In this document: in pieces, positions 26,366-35,689 of the stretch
How positions within the stretch are numbered: the stretch's first letter is position 1
How the letters are laid out: every line of letters starts with the position of its first letter
Assembly: GCF_000429685.1 (NCBI RefSeq)
Contig: NZ_AUCI01000010.1
Coordinates: 1 to 64,000 of the forward strand
DNA length: 64,000 bases
DNA from: Salibacterium aidingense DSM 18341
GTDB lineage: Bacteria; Bacillota; Bacilli; Bacillales; Marinococcaceae
Reading direction: 5' to 3'
Made by a program: the position numbers and the translations under genes
Notes under the pieces: model-generated
What the model was told of the DNA's origin: nothing
The model's database searches: none
Seen by the model: only the letters and a program-made list of their open reading frames with translations

Positions 26366-26800
26366 ATGTCAGAAATGAACACGAAAGATTTTATTATTGG
26401 TACATTAATCGGTGGTATTGTAGGAGCCTGCTCTGCTCTGTTAATGGCTCCTAAGACCGGAAGAGAATTAAGAAGCGACCTTTCGGAAGGGGCACATTCC
26501 GCGAAGGAGAGAACCAATGAATTTACAAGCGGGGCCTATGAAAAGGGGTCGGAATGGGCAAGTTATGCGAAAGAGAAATCTTCGGAAATAGCAAAAAATG
26601 TTTCCGATCAGTCCTCCCACTTATATGACCGGGTCAAAGGTGCAGCCTCTTCAGGGGAAGGCAATGAGGAAAAGACGGCAGATGAACTCGCAGAGGAACT
26701 CTCTGAAGATCTGGAGGCGGACCAGGAAGCGGCAGACGATGTTAAGGAAGATGTCAGAGAACTCCACGCCTCTACAAAAGAAGAAGCAGACAAAACATAA
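26366..26800 (+). CDS. ytxH: YtxH-family stress protein
   Basis: A 144-residue YtxH/GvpP-like protein. The glycine-rich hydrophobic start (FIIGTLIGGIVGACSALLMAPKTGRELR) is the family hallmark and may lie in the membrane. The remainder is charged, with alternating heptad-like repeats, and becomes strongly acidic at the end (AEELSEDLEADQEAADDVKEDV). AGGAGG precedes ATG 26366. It is the last gene of the ytxGH operon, with a strong terminator after it. ytxJ, the third B. subtilis gene of the set, is not found downstream. Confidence 0.83.
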   Translation: MSEMNTKDFIIGTLIGGIVGACSALLMAPKTGRELRSDLSEGAHSAKERTNEFTSGAYEKGSEWASYAKEKSSEIAKNVSDQSSHLYDRVKGAASSGEGNEEKTADELAEELSEDLEADQEAADDVKEDVRELHASTKEEADKT

Positions 26801-26808
26801 AAAGAAAG

Positions 26809-26848
26809 AAACGCTTCGCCTGATTTAATTTGGCGAAGCGTTTTTTTA
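26809..26848 (+). terminator. Terminator of ytxGH
   Basis: The 12-base perfect stem AAACGCTTCGCC/GGCGAAGCGTTT (26809-26820 with 26832-26843) continues into a run of T residues. Confidence 0.9.
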
Positions 26849-27045
26849 CGGAAGATTTTCCACCTTGAAATATAATATAATGAAGGCCATTTTTCCGATC
26901 AAAGTGTCTGTAATAGACGTATGAAAGACACTTGAAGGGGAAAAGGGGGAATAAATGGATGAAAATGAAATATTAAGGACAAAATGAAAAGCTTTAGGTC
27001 ACAAAATGGTTTCTTTCCTCCTCTATCGGACACTTTCAAGCTGAG
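26849..27045. other. Intergenic stretch with promoter-like and hairpin sequences, no recognised gene
   Basis: On the plus strand there are overlapping TATAAT hexamers (26871-26881), an AAGTGTCT...AGACACTT hairpin (about 26899-26934), a very strong purine run GAAGGGGAAAAGGGGG and ATG 26955, yet the frame stops after ten codons (MDENEILRTK). It lies downstream of the FtsA-like gene, which is read toward it. It may be a decayed gene, where ytxJ might be expected, or a small RNA; I cannot tell. Confidence 0.4.
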
Positions 27046-29226
27046 TTAACCACCCTTTTTTTGATTTTGTTTTGAAATCAACTGAAGTTCAATATGATCT
27101 CCTCCATTGAGGTCTTCTGTAAAGGAGGCGGGGCTCCCATTTTTAGTAAGTTTCCATTTTTTATGGACGGCTCCTTGAAGCTCTACCGTTACATAAGAAA
27201 ATACATCTTGAAGAATAAAACCCGGGGCCTCTGATGTCTTTTCTGTCGTCACGTGATCCTGATGGTTTACGGTGTCGTCCAGCTCCGCATCTTCTCCGTT
27301 AATTTTGATATGAAGTATTTGTTTTTCCATGTCTACGGTCTGTTGATTAAACCACACCTGCTGTCTGATGGCAGGCTCCATCTCTTCCTGTTCGAGAAGC
27401 TCCCGGACAGTCACATCCTTTTCTCTGGAGGAACGGATATCAATACGGTCCCCCGAAACCACCTGCTGCTCCATTTTCCCCGGTCTGCCGTTAATGAGAA
27501 AAGAGCTCTCCGCTGCTGAAAGGGAGACGAGGCGATTATTTACATAATAACTATTGGCCCCGGTCACATCAGGCGTTTCCCAATTCATTGCTTCCCATAC
27601 CTCACCGGCCGTTTCAGGGAGACGACATGTAAGAGTGTCTCTGTCTTTGAGAGGAGTATCAGGAGGCATCTGTTTTCCATTTACATAACACAAAGCCGGG
27701 ATCGTGTATTCTTCTCTATTAATGGTCAATTGCAATTCGGGAGGTTCATCCAGCAAGTCCTGAAAACTGGCAGATGCTTTCGCTCCGTCTTCCCCTTTTT
27801 CAATCGTAATGTGATCTTCCGGGGAAATTGACTTCTCTAAAGAGGCCTCCTTATTATTCAATAAAATAGAAGGGGCTTCTCCTCTTGTGCCAGGGATGGT
27901 AACAACTCGGTTGTTCAAGGTAACTACAATGGCCTCTCCAGGTCTGCCGTACAGTTTTGGGATAGATAAGCCGGAAGCCAGTACTGCGTCGCCGATGGTT
28001 AAGTTTTTGACATCAAATAAACGGAGAGATTTTTCATTCACATAAACAGGTATATATTCGACAGGGTGTTCTTTTGCAGCAATTGCTATACCCACGGGGG
28101 TCACAAGTTCAGGGCCCGGCTGGATACCCTCGTAGGAAAGGTGTTTGATGGCGTCAATATCCCTGACCGCTACCCTGTTTTCAGGAAGTCCCAGTGATTC
28201 ACTCAACTGTTTTGCGATTTCCGGGGTCATGCTTCCCCCGCCAACAAGCATAACCGCCTTTGGAGCTTTTCGATTTAACGTTATGATTTCGGAGCTGATT
28301 TCTGCGGCTAACTGTTGAACCACCGGACGTATTGGCTCAAGTACTTGTTCCGGAGGATACTCCGCTTCCATTCCAAGGATATCCGTGATAGATATTTGTT
28401 TATGCTGGGAGAGGTCCCGTTTGACGCGCTCGGCATCCGGAAAGTCAAGCAAAAACTCATCACTTAATGCTTCGGTTACCTCGTCTCCGGCGATCGGAAC
28501 CATTCCATACGCTGTGACTGTTCCAAGTTCGGTAATGGCAATGTCCGATGTTCCGGCTCCAATGTCCACCAGGGCCACGTTTAACCGGCGCATGGAGGGC
28601 GGAATTAATACATTAATAGCAGCAATAGGTTCAAGGGTTAATGCCTCCAGTTCCAAGTCCACCCGCTGCAGGGCGCTTAACAAAGACTCGACAACTACTT
28701 TCGGAAGAAACGTTGCGATCACATCTACGGAAGCACTCCGGCCGGCCTGATCAATCAGGCTTCCCATTTCTTCTCCATCAAGATAATAGGCGACAACGGA
28801 ATATCCGACACAATGATAACGAATGCTTTTATCAGAATCCTCTTCCGTTTCAAACGCCAGTTTGTGCTGGGCTTTTTGTACAGCCCCTAGTTCAAGCGGG
28901 GGGATATCCTCTGGAAAAACAGAAGGCTGGGAGGAAATATCAATTTCCATGGCAGCACGCTGGGTCTTTAAGGAACGGCCGGCTGCTGCGACACATACTT
29001 TATGGAGGGGCCCGTGCCGTTCTTCGAGTACATCTTTGGTTTCCTTAATGACATCGGCTACGGCTGCAATATTGTGTATCTGCCCGTCCATCATGGAACG
29101 TTCCTTGTGTTCCCTCGATTCCACGTCAACCAGATCGTATGTATCGCCCTTCTGTTTTAAAATCAACCCTGTGACAGAACGGGTGCCAATGTCCAACGCA
29201 TACATAATTTCCCCATTATTACTCAT
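27046..29226 (-). CDS. Long FtsA-like actin-fold ATPase
   Basis: A 726-residue protein. The first 400 residues resemble FtsA/PilM actin-like ATPases: MYALDIGTRSVTGLIL phosphate loop, SHS2-like insert, VDIGAGTSDIAI (phosphate 2) and VMLVGGGSMTPEIAKQLS (adenosine loop). It is not FtsA itself: it is far longer and lacks a C-terminal amphipathic membrane helix. Residues about 410-726 form several small repeated units with segments such as LTIGDAVLASG, INREEYTIPA and VNNRLVSLSAAESSF. I chose ATG 29226, ten bases after GAGGTG. A Pilus-assembly or division-related role is plausible but unproven. Confidence 0.7.
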   Translation of the reverse strand: MSNNGEIMYALDIGTRSVTGLILKQKGDTYDLVDVESREHKERSMMDGQIHNIAAVADVIKETKDVLEERHGPLHKVCVAAAGRSLKTQRAAMEIDISSQPSVFPEDIPPLELGAVQKAQHKLAFETEEDSDKSIRYHCVGYSVVAYYLDGEEMGSLIDQAGRSASVDVIATFLPKVVVESLLSALQRVDLELEALTLEPIAAINVLIPPSMRRLNVALVDIGAGTSDIAITELGTVTAYGMVPIAGDEVTEALSDEFLLDFPDAERVKRDLSQHKQISITDILGMEAEYPPEQVLEPIRPVVQQLAAEISSEIITLNRKAPKAVMLVGGGSMTPEIAKQLSESLGLPENRVAVRDIDAIKHLSYEGIQPGPELVTPVGIAIAAKEHPVEYIPVYVNEKSLRLFDVKNLTIGDAVLASGLSIPKLYGRPGEAIVVTLNNRVVTIPGTRGEAPSILLNNKEASLEKSISPEDHITIEKGEDGAKASASFQDLLDEPPELQLTINREEYTIPALCYVNGKQMPPDTPLKDRDTLTCRLPETAGEVWEAMNWETPDVTGANSYYVNNRLVSLSAAESSFLINGRPGKMEQQVVSGDRIDIRSSREKDVTVRELLEQEEMEPAIRQQVWFNQQTVDMEKQILHIKINGEDAELDDTVNHQDHVTTEKTSEAPGFILQDVFSYVTVELQGAVHKKWKLTKNGSPASFTEDLNGGDHIELQLISKQNQKKGG

Positions 29227-29339
29227 AATTTTCATACACCTCAAAAAATAATCTTGAAATATTTTTCTTATAAAAAACCGGCTTTAAAGCAAAAAATACT
29301 TTAACACTTAAAAGCGTTTAATTAATAAAGAAAAAGGGG

Positions 29340-29368
29340 CTGACAATTTGTTTAACTTCTTATATAAT
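29340..29368 (+). promoter_or_regulatory. aroA promoter
   Basis: A -35 CTGACA (29340-29345), 17-base spacer and perfect -10 TATAAT (29363-29368) lie 70 bases upstream of aroA. Confidence 0.7.
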
Positions 29369-29439
29369 AGTCCTTAATCATTAAAAAATGTAACACATAT
29401 CAAGAGAAAAGGGAAATTTAGTGAAGGAGTGGGGAAGAG

Positions 29440-30516
29440 ATGAGTAATGAAGAACTGGAAGCGCTCAGGGAGCAATTGGATGAGGTCAACATGCAATTGC
29501 TGGAGCTTATAAATAAAAGGGCAAGTCTTGTCCAGGATATCGGGCAGGTGAAAAGCAGAGCTGGGCAGAAAAGGTTTGATCCGGTCCGTGAGCGGAAGAT
29601 GCTTGATATGATCACAGAAAATAATGAAGGACCGTTTGAAACAAGCACACTGCAGCATTTGTTCAAGCAGATTTTTCAGGCCAGCCTTGAGCTTCAGGAA
29701 GATGACAACCGTAAAGCTCTCCTTGTCTCAAGAAAAAAGAAGCCGGAAGATACAGTTGTCGATTTAAAAGGGGAAAAGGTTGGAGACGGCCGGCAGCGTT
29801 TAATTATGGGACCATGCTCTGTCGAAAGTTACGAGCAGGTCTATGAAGTTGCTTCTGCGATGAAAGAACAGGGATTAACCCTGCTCCGGGGCGGCGCTTT
29901 TAAACCGCGGACTTCTCCGTATGACTTTCAGGGACTTGGAAAAGAGGGTCTTGAGATTTTAAAACGTGTAGCGGATGAATTGGATATGACAGTAATCAGC
30001 GAGGTTATGAATCCCCAGGACGTAGCAATGGCTACAGAATATGTAGACGTTATTCAGGTCGGAGCCAGAAATATGCAGAACTTTGATTTATTGAAAGAGG
30101 TAGGTTCTCATAAGACTCCTGTTCTGTTAAAACGGGGACTTTCCGCTACCATTGATGAATTTATGAAAGCAGCAGAATACGTGCTCGCTAATGGAAATAA
30201 TGATTTGATGCTCTGTGAACGAGGGATCCGCACGTACGAAAAAGCAACCAGGAATACACTGGACATTTCGGCTGTCCCTATTCTTAAGAAAGAAACCCAT
30301 CTGCCGGTGTTTATCGATGTCACTCACTCCACCGGCCGCCGCGATCTGCTTGAACCCACTGCGAAAGCGGCTCTGGCGATTGGAGCGGACGGAGTAATGG
30401 CTGAAGTCCATCCGGATCCGGCAGTCGCTCTCTCCGATTCGGCCCAGCAGATGGATATCCCGCAGTTTAACGCATTTGTGCAAAATCTCCGGGATGCCGG
30501 CCTGTATAAATTATAA
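29440..30516 (+). CDS. aroA: Chorismate mutase-DAHP synthase AroA
   Basis: A 358-residue bifunctional enzyme. An AroQ-type chorismate mutase (about 1-90, [22 protein letters not shown]) is fused to a type I-beta DAHP synthase (about 105-355), which condenses phosphoenolpyruvate and erythrose 4-phosphate at the entry to aromatic amino acid synthesis. Visible motifs are [35 protein letters not shown] and [12 protein letters not shown]. This fusion gives feedback control by chorismate or prephenate in Bacillus. AAGGAGTGGGG precedes ATG 29440. It lies just before ccpA, as in B. subtilis. Confidence 0.95.
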   Translation: MSNEELEALREQLDEVNMQLLELINKRASLVQDIGQVKSRAGQKRFDPVRERKMLDMITENNEGPFETSTLQHLFKQIFQASLELQEDDNRKALLVSRKKKPEDTVVDLKGEKVGDGRQRLIMGPCSVESYEQVYEVASAMKEQGLTLLRGGAFKPRTSPYDFQGLGKEGLEILKRVADELDMTVISEVMNPQDVAMATEYVDVIQVGARNMQNFDLLKEVGSHKTPVLLKRGLSATIDEFMKAAEYVLANGNNDLMLCERGIRTYEKATRNTLDISAVPILKKETHLPVFIDVTHSTGRRDLLEPTAKAALAIGADGVMAEVHPDPAVALSDSAQQMDIPQFNAFVQNLRDAGLYKL

Positions 30517-30615
30517 TATGAGGATGGACGGAAGAAAGAGAGGCGCTATCGGCTTTCTCCTTTACAATCGGCGTTAAAGTTAAAAGATTAGAAGAACTGG
30601 CCATACCTCTTGTCA

Positions 30616-30648
30616 GGACCAGCTGCAAATGCAGCTGGTCCAATTTTT
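30616..30648 (+). terminator. Terminator between aroA and ccpA
   Basis: The 11-base perfect stem GGACCAGCTGC/GCAGCTGGTCC (30616-30626 with 30631-30641) with an AAAT loop is followed by AATTTTT. Confidence 0.85.
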
Positions 30649-30946
30649 AGAAGCAGAAAGTATAGATTGTTGCCGCTTATTTTAATTGGATTTATACGCT
30701 GACCTAATTCGGACGCGCTGCCCGGGAAAATGCTGCAGCTAGAAAAAGAATCCAGGTTAAGCACTATTAATAAGGACGAATTTCCCACGGACTTTCATGG
30801 AAATTCACCGATTTTTGTATAAAAGAGTGTAAAATTTGGCGACTATACCGATATAACTAGGGAAAGGAATTGCGGAACCTCCTTCAGTTATAATATGATT
30901 ACAGTACGTATGAAAAGAATGAAAGGAAAAAAGAGGAGGCGTTCCA

Positions 30947-31948
30947 GTGAATACAACAATTTACGATGTGGCACGAGAAGCAGGAGTTTCGATGGCTACC
31001 GTCTCACGTGTAGTGAATGGAAATCCCAATGTCAAACCGGCAACACGGAAAAAAGTGTTAGATGCCATAGAAGGTTTGGGATACCGTCCTAACGCTGTAG
31101 CACGGGGACTTGCCAGTAAAAAAACGACAACGGTTGGAGTTATTATCCCCGATATCTCGAGCATTTTCTTTGCAGAACTTGCCCGGGGAATTGAAGATAT
31201 CGCTACGATGTACAAGTATAATATTATTTTATGTAACTCGGACCAAAACAAAGAAAAAGAAATTCATTTAATCAATACCATGCTGGAAAAACAGGTAGAT
31301 GGAATCTTATTTATGGGCGGAGAAATTACAGAAGAGCATGCCGAAACGTTCAAGCGCTCTTCCGTACCGATTGTACTGGCGGCTACGCTTGATGAAAACA
31401 GGGAAATGCCTTCGGTCAACATCGATTACCAGCAGGCAGCATTTGATGCTGTTTCAGAGCTGATTAACTCCGGTGTCCAGCGGGTTGGCATGGTTACCGG
31501 TCCTCTGGAAGATCCGGTTAATGGGTATCAAAAATTCAGTGGATATAAAAAAGCCTGTGAAGAATTGGGACACGGATTTGACGAAAATCTTGTAGCTGTT
31601 GGAGATTATACGTATGATGCCGGACTGGAGGCAGCCCAAAAATTAATGGGACTGGACAAGGCACCTACGGCTATTTTTGCCGCTACAGATGAAATGGCTC
31701 TGGGTGTCATCCACGGACTGCAGGATACCGGCGTGAAAGTGCCGGAAGATGTGCAGGTTGTCGGTTTTGATAACACACGCCTGGCGCAGATGGTACGTCC
31801 CACCCTTACAACGGTGGTTCAGCCCATGTATGATATAGGGGCAGTATCGATGCGCTTGTTGACCAAATATATGAATAAGGAAGACGTGGAAGATGAAGTT
31901 GTCGTTCTGCCGCACTTGATGGAATACCGGAATTCCACCTCGTTTTAA
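30947..31948 (+). CDS. ccpA: Catabolite control protein CcpA
   Basis: A 333-residue LacI-family global regulator. Its N-terminal helix-turn-helix [22 protein letters not shown] (about 4-25) and hinge helix [13 protein letters not shown] are typical, followed by the periplasmic-binding-protein-like core. CcpA with HPr-Ser-P binds cre sites to repress or activate carbon genes. The start is GTG 30947 behind GAGGAGG at 30933-30939. In this window cre-like sequences lie at fruR and acsA. aroA lies before it and motPS after it, as in B. subtilis. Confidence 0.95.
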   Translation: MNTTIYDVAREAGVSMATVSRVVNGNPNVKPATRKKVLDAIEGLGYRPNAVARGLASKKTTTVGVIIPDISSIFFAELARGIEDIATMYKYNIILCNSDQNKEKEIHLINTMLEKQVDGILFMGGEITEEHAETFKRSSVPIVLAATLDENREMPSVNIDYQQAAFDAVSELINSGVQRVGMVTGPLEDPVNGYQKFSGYKKACEELGHGFDENLVAVGDYTYDAGLEAAQKLMGLDKAPTAIFAATDEMALGVIHGLQDTGVKVPEDVQVVGFDNTRLAQMVRPTLTTVVQPMYDIGAVSMRLLTKYMNKEDVEDEVVVLPHLMEYRNSTSF

Positions 31949-32020
31949 CGGCCAACTGCCTGCTTGTGCCCGCATGGTATTCGCTTAAAAATATAAATAT
32001 AGGGAGTCAGGGAGAGTTAT

Positions 32021-32830
32021 ATGAAGAAATTTGATATATTGACGCCTATTGGAATAGTAGTTGGAATCGGGACACTGCTATTTGCGGTTTTTACAAATGC
32101 GGGCTTGAATTCTGTGATATTTTTCATCCAAATTGCTGCCTTGTCAATTGTACTCGGCGGGGTGATTGCAGCACTGTTGATCGGTTTTTCTTCACAGGAC
32201 TTGAAATTGCTGCCTTCGGTTACCCGGGAAGCATTCCGTCATAAAGACAATGACCTTAATTATCTGATTGATACATTCTCCAACCTTTCTACGAAAGCCC
32301 GCAGGGAAGGCCTGCTGGCGTTGGAGGCAGGGTTGGATGAGGTAGATGATCCTTTCATCAAAAAAGGGGTCATGCTTGCTGTGGACGGTATCGAACCGGA
32401 TATTATTAAGGATATTATGATGGCCGAAGTAGTGGCGATGGAAGAACGCCATAAAAAAGGGCGCCGTTTGTTCGAAAAAGCAGGAGAATACGCCCCGGCC
32501 TGGGGAATGGTTGGAACACTGGTCGGGCTTGTTTTAATGCTTCAGGACTTGGAAGACCCGGCGACCCTGGGTCCGAATATGGCGTTGGCTCTTATTACAA
32601 CACTATATGGTACGGTACTGGCTAATATGCTGTTTCTGCCGATAGCGAGCAAACTGGAACAGAAAACCGAGGATGAAGTCTTCGTCAAACAGATTATCAT
32701 CGAAGGAGTTATCGGTGTTCAATCTGGGCAGAACCCTAAGATCCTTGAAGAAAAACTAAGTGCCTTTGTGAAAGAAAACGGCAAAGAAAATGAAATGGAG
32801 GAACAGGAGGAGCTGGCAAATGAAGCGTAG
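32021..32830 (+). CDS. motP: Sodium-type flagellar stator subunit MotP
   Basis: A 269-residue MotA-family protein with four membrane helices: two near the N-terminus (about 8-27 and 33-54) and two around 160-210 (YAPAWGMVGTLVGLVLML and TTLYGTVLANMLFLPIA). The charged cytoplasmic loop between them should touch the rotor. Together with MotS it forms a stator; in Bacillus MotPS is the sodium-driven type, distinct from proton-driven MotAB. Its location after ccpA matches B. subtilis motPS. The C-terminus is acidic, and the end overlaps motS by 11 bases. Confidence 0.92.
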   Translation: MKKFDILTPIGIVVGIGTLLFAVFTNAGLNSVIFFIQIAALSIVLGGVIAALLIGFSSQDLKLLPSVTREAFRHKDNDLNYLIDTFSNLSTKARREGLLALEAGLDEVDDPFIKKGVMLAVDGIEPDIIKDIMMAEVVAMEERHKKGRRLFEKAGEYAPAWGMVGTLVGLVLMLQDLEDPATLGPNMALALITTLYGTVLANMLFLPIASKLEQKTEDEVFVKQIIIEGVIGVQSGQNPKILEEKLSAFVKENGKENEMEEQEELANEA

Positions 32831-33596
32831 AAAAAAAGAACCTGAAAAAGGTTCGCCGAGATGGATGACTACGTTTTCTGACATGATCCTGCTCATTCTT
32901 GTTTTTTTCGTTATGCTGTTTTCCATGTCTGTCATTGATGCTAAAAAGTTTGAAGCGATTGCTGATTCGTTCGAAAACAGGCAGATTTTAGAAAGACTGC
33001 CCGCCCTGATGGAATTGGAAGGAGCCAATCAAAGCTTCGATCAAAATCAGGATGACAAGGAAGACGTGGCCGAAGCGGATATGGAAGAAGAACAGTCAGC
33101 TGCAGATATGGAGCTGGATCAATTACTTAGAGAAGTTCAGGAATACCTGGAAGAAAATAATTTGAATGATTATATCTCGGCAACGCGGGACGACCGCGGT
33201 GTAGTATTAGTACTGCAGGAGCAGTTGTTGTTTGAAACGGCGGAAGCGGAAATTTTATCGGAAGCAGAACCCTTTCTGGATAAAGTGGGAACCCTGCTCC
33301 AGTCTCTGCCGAATTTAGTGAAAGTAGAAGGTCATACGGATGACCGGCCGATTTCTACTTTCCGATATCCTTCCAACTGGGAATTATCTTCTGCCAGAGC
33401 CAGCAGTGTGATTCGATACTTAACCAGCAGTTATTCTTTGGAGCCGGACCGATTTCTGGCTACCGGATATGGAGAAACTCAGCCGATCGCTCCTAATGAT
33501 ACAGAAGAACATTTACGTGAAAATAGAAGAGTAGTTATAGTCATTTCTGATCCAGAATTTGAACAAGAACTGACAGAAGCGGCGGGAGATCTTTAA
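32820..33596 (+). CDS. motS: Sodium-type flagellar stator subunit MotS
   Basis: A 258-residue MotB-family protein. One membrane helix (about 19-38) carries the ion-binding D21 in TTFSDMILLILVFFVML; V28, seven residues later, matches the residue seen in sodium-type MotS rather than MotB proteins. A strongly acidic linker (about 62-100) leads to an OmpA-like peptidoglycan-binding domain (about 120-250, VKVEGHTDDRP, NWELSSARA, ENRRVVI). I chose ATG 32820 behind AGGAGGAG; the frame is open further upstream inside motP. A strong terminator closes the operon. Confidence 0.92.
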   Translation: MKRRKKEPEKGSPRWMTTFSDMILLILVFFVMLFSMSVIDAKKFEAIADSFENRQILERLPALMELEGANQSFDQNQDDKEDVAEADMEEEQSAADMELDQLLREVQEYLEENNLNDYISATRDDRGVVLVLQEQLLFETAEAEILSEAEPFLDKVGTLLQSLPNLVKVEGHTDDRPISTFRYPSNWELSSARASSVIRYLTSSYSLEPDRFLATGYGETQPIAPNDTEEHLRENRRVVIVISDPEFEQELTEAAGDL

Positions 33597-33631
33597 AAAA
33601 CGGAGAGTCTGGGAGAAAATCCTTCTAAGAT

Positions 33632-33678
33632 AAAAAAGTTCCGAACGATACGGAGAAGAGTCGTTCGGAACTTTTTTA
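33632..33678. terminator. Terminator after motS, TTCCGAACGA type
   Basis: AAAAAAGTTCCGAACGA (33632-33648) pairs with TCGTTCGGAACTTTTTT (33661-33677) around a 12-base loop. It is related in stem sequence to the terminator at 16327-16366. Confidence 0.88.
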
Positions 33679-33819
33679 TCTTTGTCAAAACATTTCGCTT
33701 TTCTGCGGTACGGCTTGAATAAAGGAGGACCGGGCCGGAGAGCTGCTTCTTTAACATGGAACTCGACAAATATTTGTTGTTTGCCAGTATTGTGTTTGTC
33801 CCGGTGTTAGGTAAGGGAG

Positions 33820-33852
33820 AAAACAGCGGCGGCTTAACATTTGGCAGCCGCC
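33820..33852 (-). terminator. Terminator after acuC
   Basis: Read on the minus strand, GGCGGCT and AGCCGCC (33846-33852 with 33828-33834) pair, followed by GCTGTTTT, ten bases past the acuC stop. Confidence 0.65.
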
Positions 33853-33861
33853 GGATTTTAT

Positions 33862-35025
33862 TTATTTTTTTTCATTCCGAATATGGAATAAGGCTTTGTT
33901 CAGCGTCTTATGGTTTTTATCGGTTATTTCTGAGCGGCGCGGAATGGGAGGATACATATCGCTGGGATCGGACCAATCCTCCGGAAGCTGGACGGGGGAT
34001 CTGGCCTGCCAGCTGTGGTGCCAGCTTGAGGGCAGCGGCTGATTCAGCAGGTGAGTCTGCCCGGTCATTTCCAGCCATATCATCGCCCATGCTCTAGGAA
34101 CGACCCGCCACATATCATATCCCCCTCCTCCGACCGCAATCCATCTTCCGCTGCAATAGTCATGAGAAAGCTGATGGGCGATCTTGGGGATTTCCCGGTA
34201 CGCCCGGATAGAATTGGATAAATGAGTGAGCGGGTCATAATAATGAGCATCCGCTCCGTTCTGGGTAACAACAACATCCGGTTTAAAGAATTCCATCATT
34301 TCTTTAAAGGCATTTTCATAGACTTCCAGGAAGGAAGCATCTTCCGTAAACGCATCGATGGGAAGATTGATTGAAAATCCATATCCATGTCCGCTCCCTT
34401 TTTCATGAACATCTCCTGTCCCGGGAAATAAATAACGTCCTGTTTCATGGATGGAAAGTGTACATACATCCGGATCATCATAGAAAGCCCATTGAACCCC
34501 GTCGCCATGGTGAGCATCGGTATCCACGTACAGGACCCTGGCTCCGTAATGGCGTCTGATGTATTCTATCGCAATGGAACTGTCGTTATAAATGCAGAAT
34601 CCGGAAGCCTTCCCGCGGAACCCATGATGTAACCCGCCGCCAAGGTTTAATGCATGCTCGCTTTTTCCTTCCATTACAAGATCTACAGCCGTTAACGTCC
34701 CTCCGACCAGCAATGCCGCTGCTTCGTGCATATTGGAGAAGACTGGAGTGTCATCGGTTCCTAGCCCGTAGTTATTGGCAATGCCACGGCTGAGACGCCC
34801 TTCTCCGGCAGCCTTTACAGCGTCAATATAAGGTTTGTCATGGATCAGCCCGATTTCTTCATCCGTGGCCATTCGTGGGGACTGAACGTGTTTGTCATCT
34901 ATCGCTCCCATCTTCTGCAGCAGATCATAAGTCAGTTTTAAACGTAAATGATTAAATGGATGATCGTCACTGAATTTATAGGATAACTGGTCTTCCGAGT
35001 ATACAAATGCGGCCTGCTGCTTCAT
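33862..35025 (-). CDS. acuC: Acetoin utilization deacetylase AcuC
   Basis: A 387-residue class I-type lysine deacetylase that removes the acetyl group from acetyl-CoA synthetase and so reactivates it. Zinc and catalytic residues are visible: the HH pair in GGGLHHGFRG, YVDTDAHHGDGVQWAF with the metal ligands Asp and His, a second Asp in TQNGADAHYYDPL, and the GGGGYDMWRV tyrosine loop. I chose ATG 35025, which overlaps the acuB stop as ATGA. It is the last gene of acuABC and faces away from acsA, its target's gene. Confidence 0.93.
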   Translation of the reverse strand: MKQQAAFVYSEDQLSYKFSDDHPFNHLRLKLTYDLLQKMGAIDDKHVQSPRMATDEEIGLIHDKPYIDAVKAAGEGRLSRGIANNYGLGTDDTPVFSNMHEAAALLVGGTLTAVDLVMEGKSEHALNLGGGLHHGFRGKASGFCIYNDSSIAIEYIRRHYGARVLYVDTDAHHGDGVQWAFYDDPDVCTLSIHETGRYLFPGTGDVHEKGSGHGYGFSINLPIDAFTEDASFLEVYENAFKEMMEFFKPDVVVTQNGADAHYYDPLTHLSNSIRAYREIPKIAHQLSHDYCSGRWIAVGGGGYDMWRVVPRAWAMIWLEMTGQTHLLNQPLPSSWHHSWQARSPVQLPEDWSDPSDMYPPIPRRSEITDKNHKTLNKALFHIRNEKK

Positions 35026-35669
35026 TCGTTTCCCCCCGGCAGCCGCGGCCACTTCGTTTTATATCCGGCAGCCTCGATTTTTTGAATAACACGGCGGGGA
35101 TCCATGGTTTGTACGCGGAAAGTGAGGTATTTGGATTCTGAATTATTCCCGGGGTAGACCAATACACTCGTGATATTGATCTGTTCCTCTTGAAAAATGG
35201 AGGAGATAAAAGCAAGCTCTCCAGGGACATTGGAGACCTTAATTTCAATCCGTGAAGATGGCTGATGCGCTCCAGTCAGTCGTACCAGGTTATGAAGAAT
35301 CTTTGTTTCGGTGACGATGCCGGCAAGTTTATCGTTATCTTCTGCGACAGGCAGCGCACTGATATCATTTTCATATAATACAACTGCTGCTTCTTCCACA
35401 AAATCCAGCCTGTTGGCAGTGATAACAGGCGATGTCATGATTCTGGACACGGGATTTTGCAAATCTTCTTTCTGTTCACCGGCGTGGAAAATAGAGGGAG
35501 CAGCATCCCGGATATCCCGGTCGGAAACAATGCCAATAATACGATCTTTCTCATCAGTGACAGGAAGGTGTCTGATTTTATGCTGATGAATCAGGTTCAT
35601 TGCGTTTTCAATAGAAGCCTCGGCTTTTATATGGATAGGTGTTGTATTCATAATTTCTTCTACTAGCAT
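35022..35669 (-). CDS. acuB: CBS-ACT domain protein AcuB
   Basis: A 215-residue protein. Two CBS motifs (about 1-60 and 75-130; LVEEIMNTTPIHIKAEASI, VSRIMTSPVITANRLDF) form an adenosine-ligand-binding pair, followed by an ACT domain (about 140-205, IEIKVSNVPGELAFISSIF). Its role in the Acu system is not settled; it may sense an adenylate or amino acid and modulate AcuA or AcuC. It lies between acuA (20-base gap) and acuC (overlapping stop and start), so the three form one operon. Confidence 0.92.
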   Translation of the reverse strand: MLVEEIMNTTPIHIKAEASIENAMNLIHQHKIRHLPVTDEKDRIIGIVSDRDIRDAAPSIFHAGEQKEDLQNPVSRIMTSPVITANRLDFVEEAAVVLYENDISALPVAEDNDKLAGIVTETKILHNLVRLTGAHQPSSRIEIKVSNVPGELAFISSIFQEEQINITSVLVYPGNNSESKYLTFRVQTMDPRRVIQKIEAAGYKTKWPRLPGGNE

Positions 35670-35689
35670 GAAAAATCCCCCCTTTTTCT

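Noticed and set aside
28385-29251. Long plus-strand frames opposite the FtsA-like gene
   Set aside because: They are antisense to the conserved ATPase motifs and lack initiation signals.
33756-34097. 113-residue plus-strand frame overlapping acuC
   Set aside because: Most of it is antisense to the conserved end of acuC and it has no ribosome binding site.
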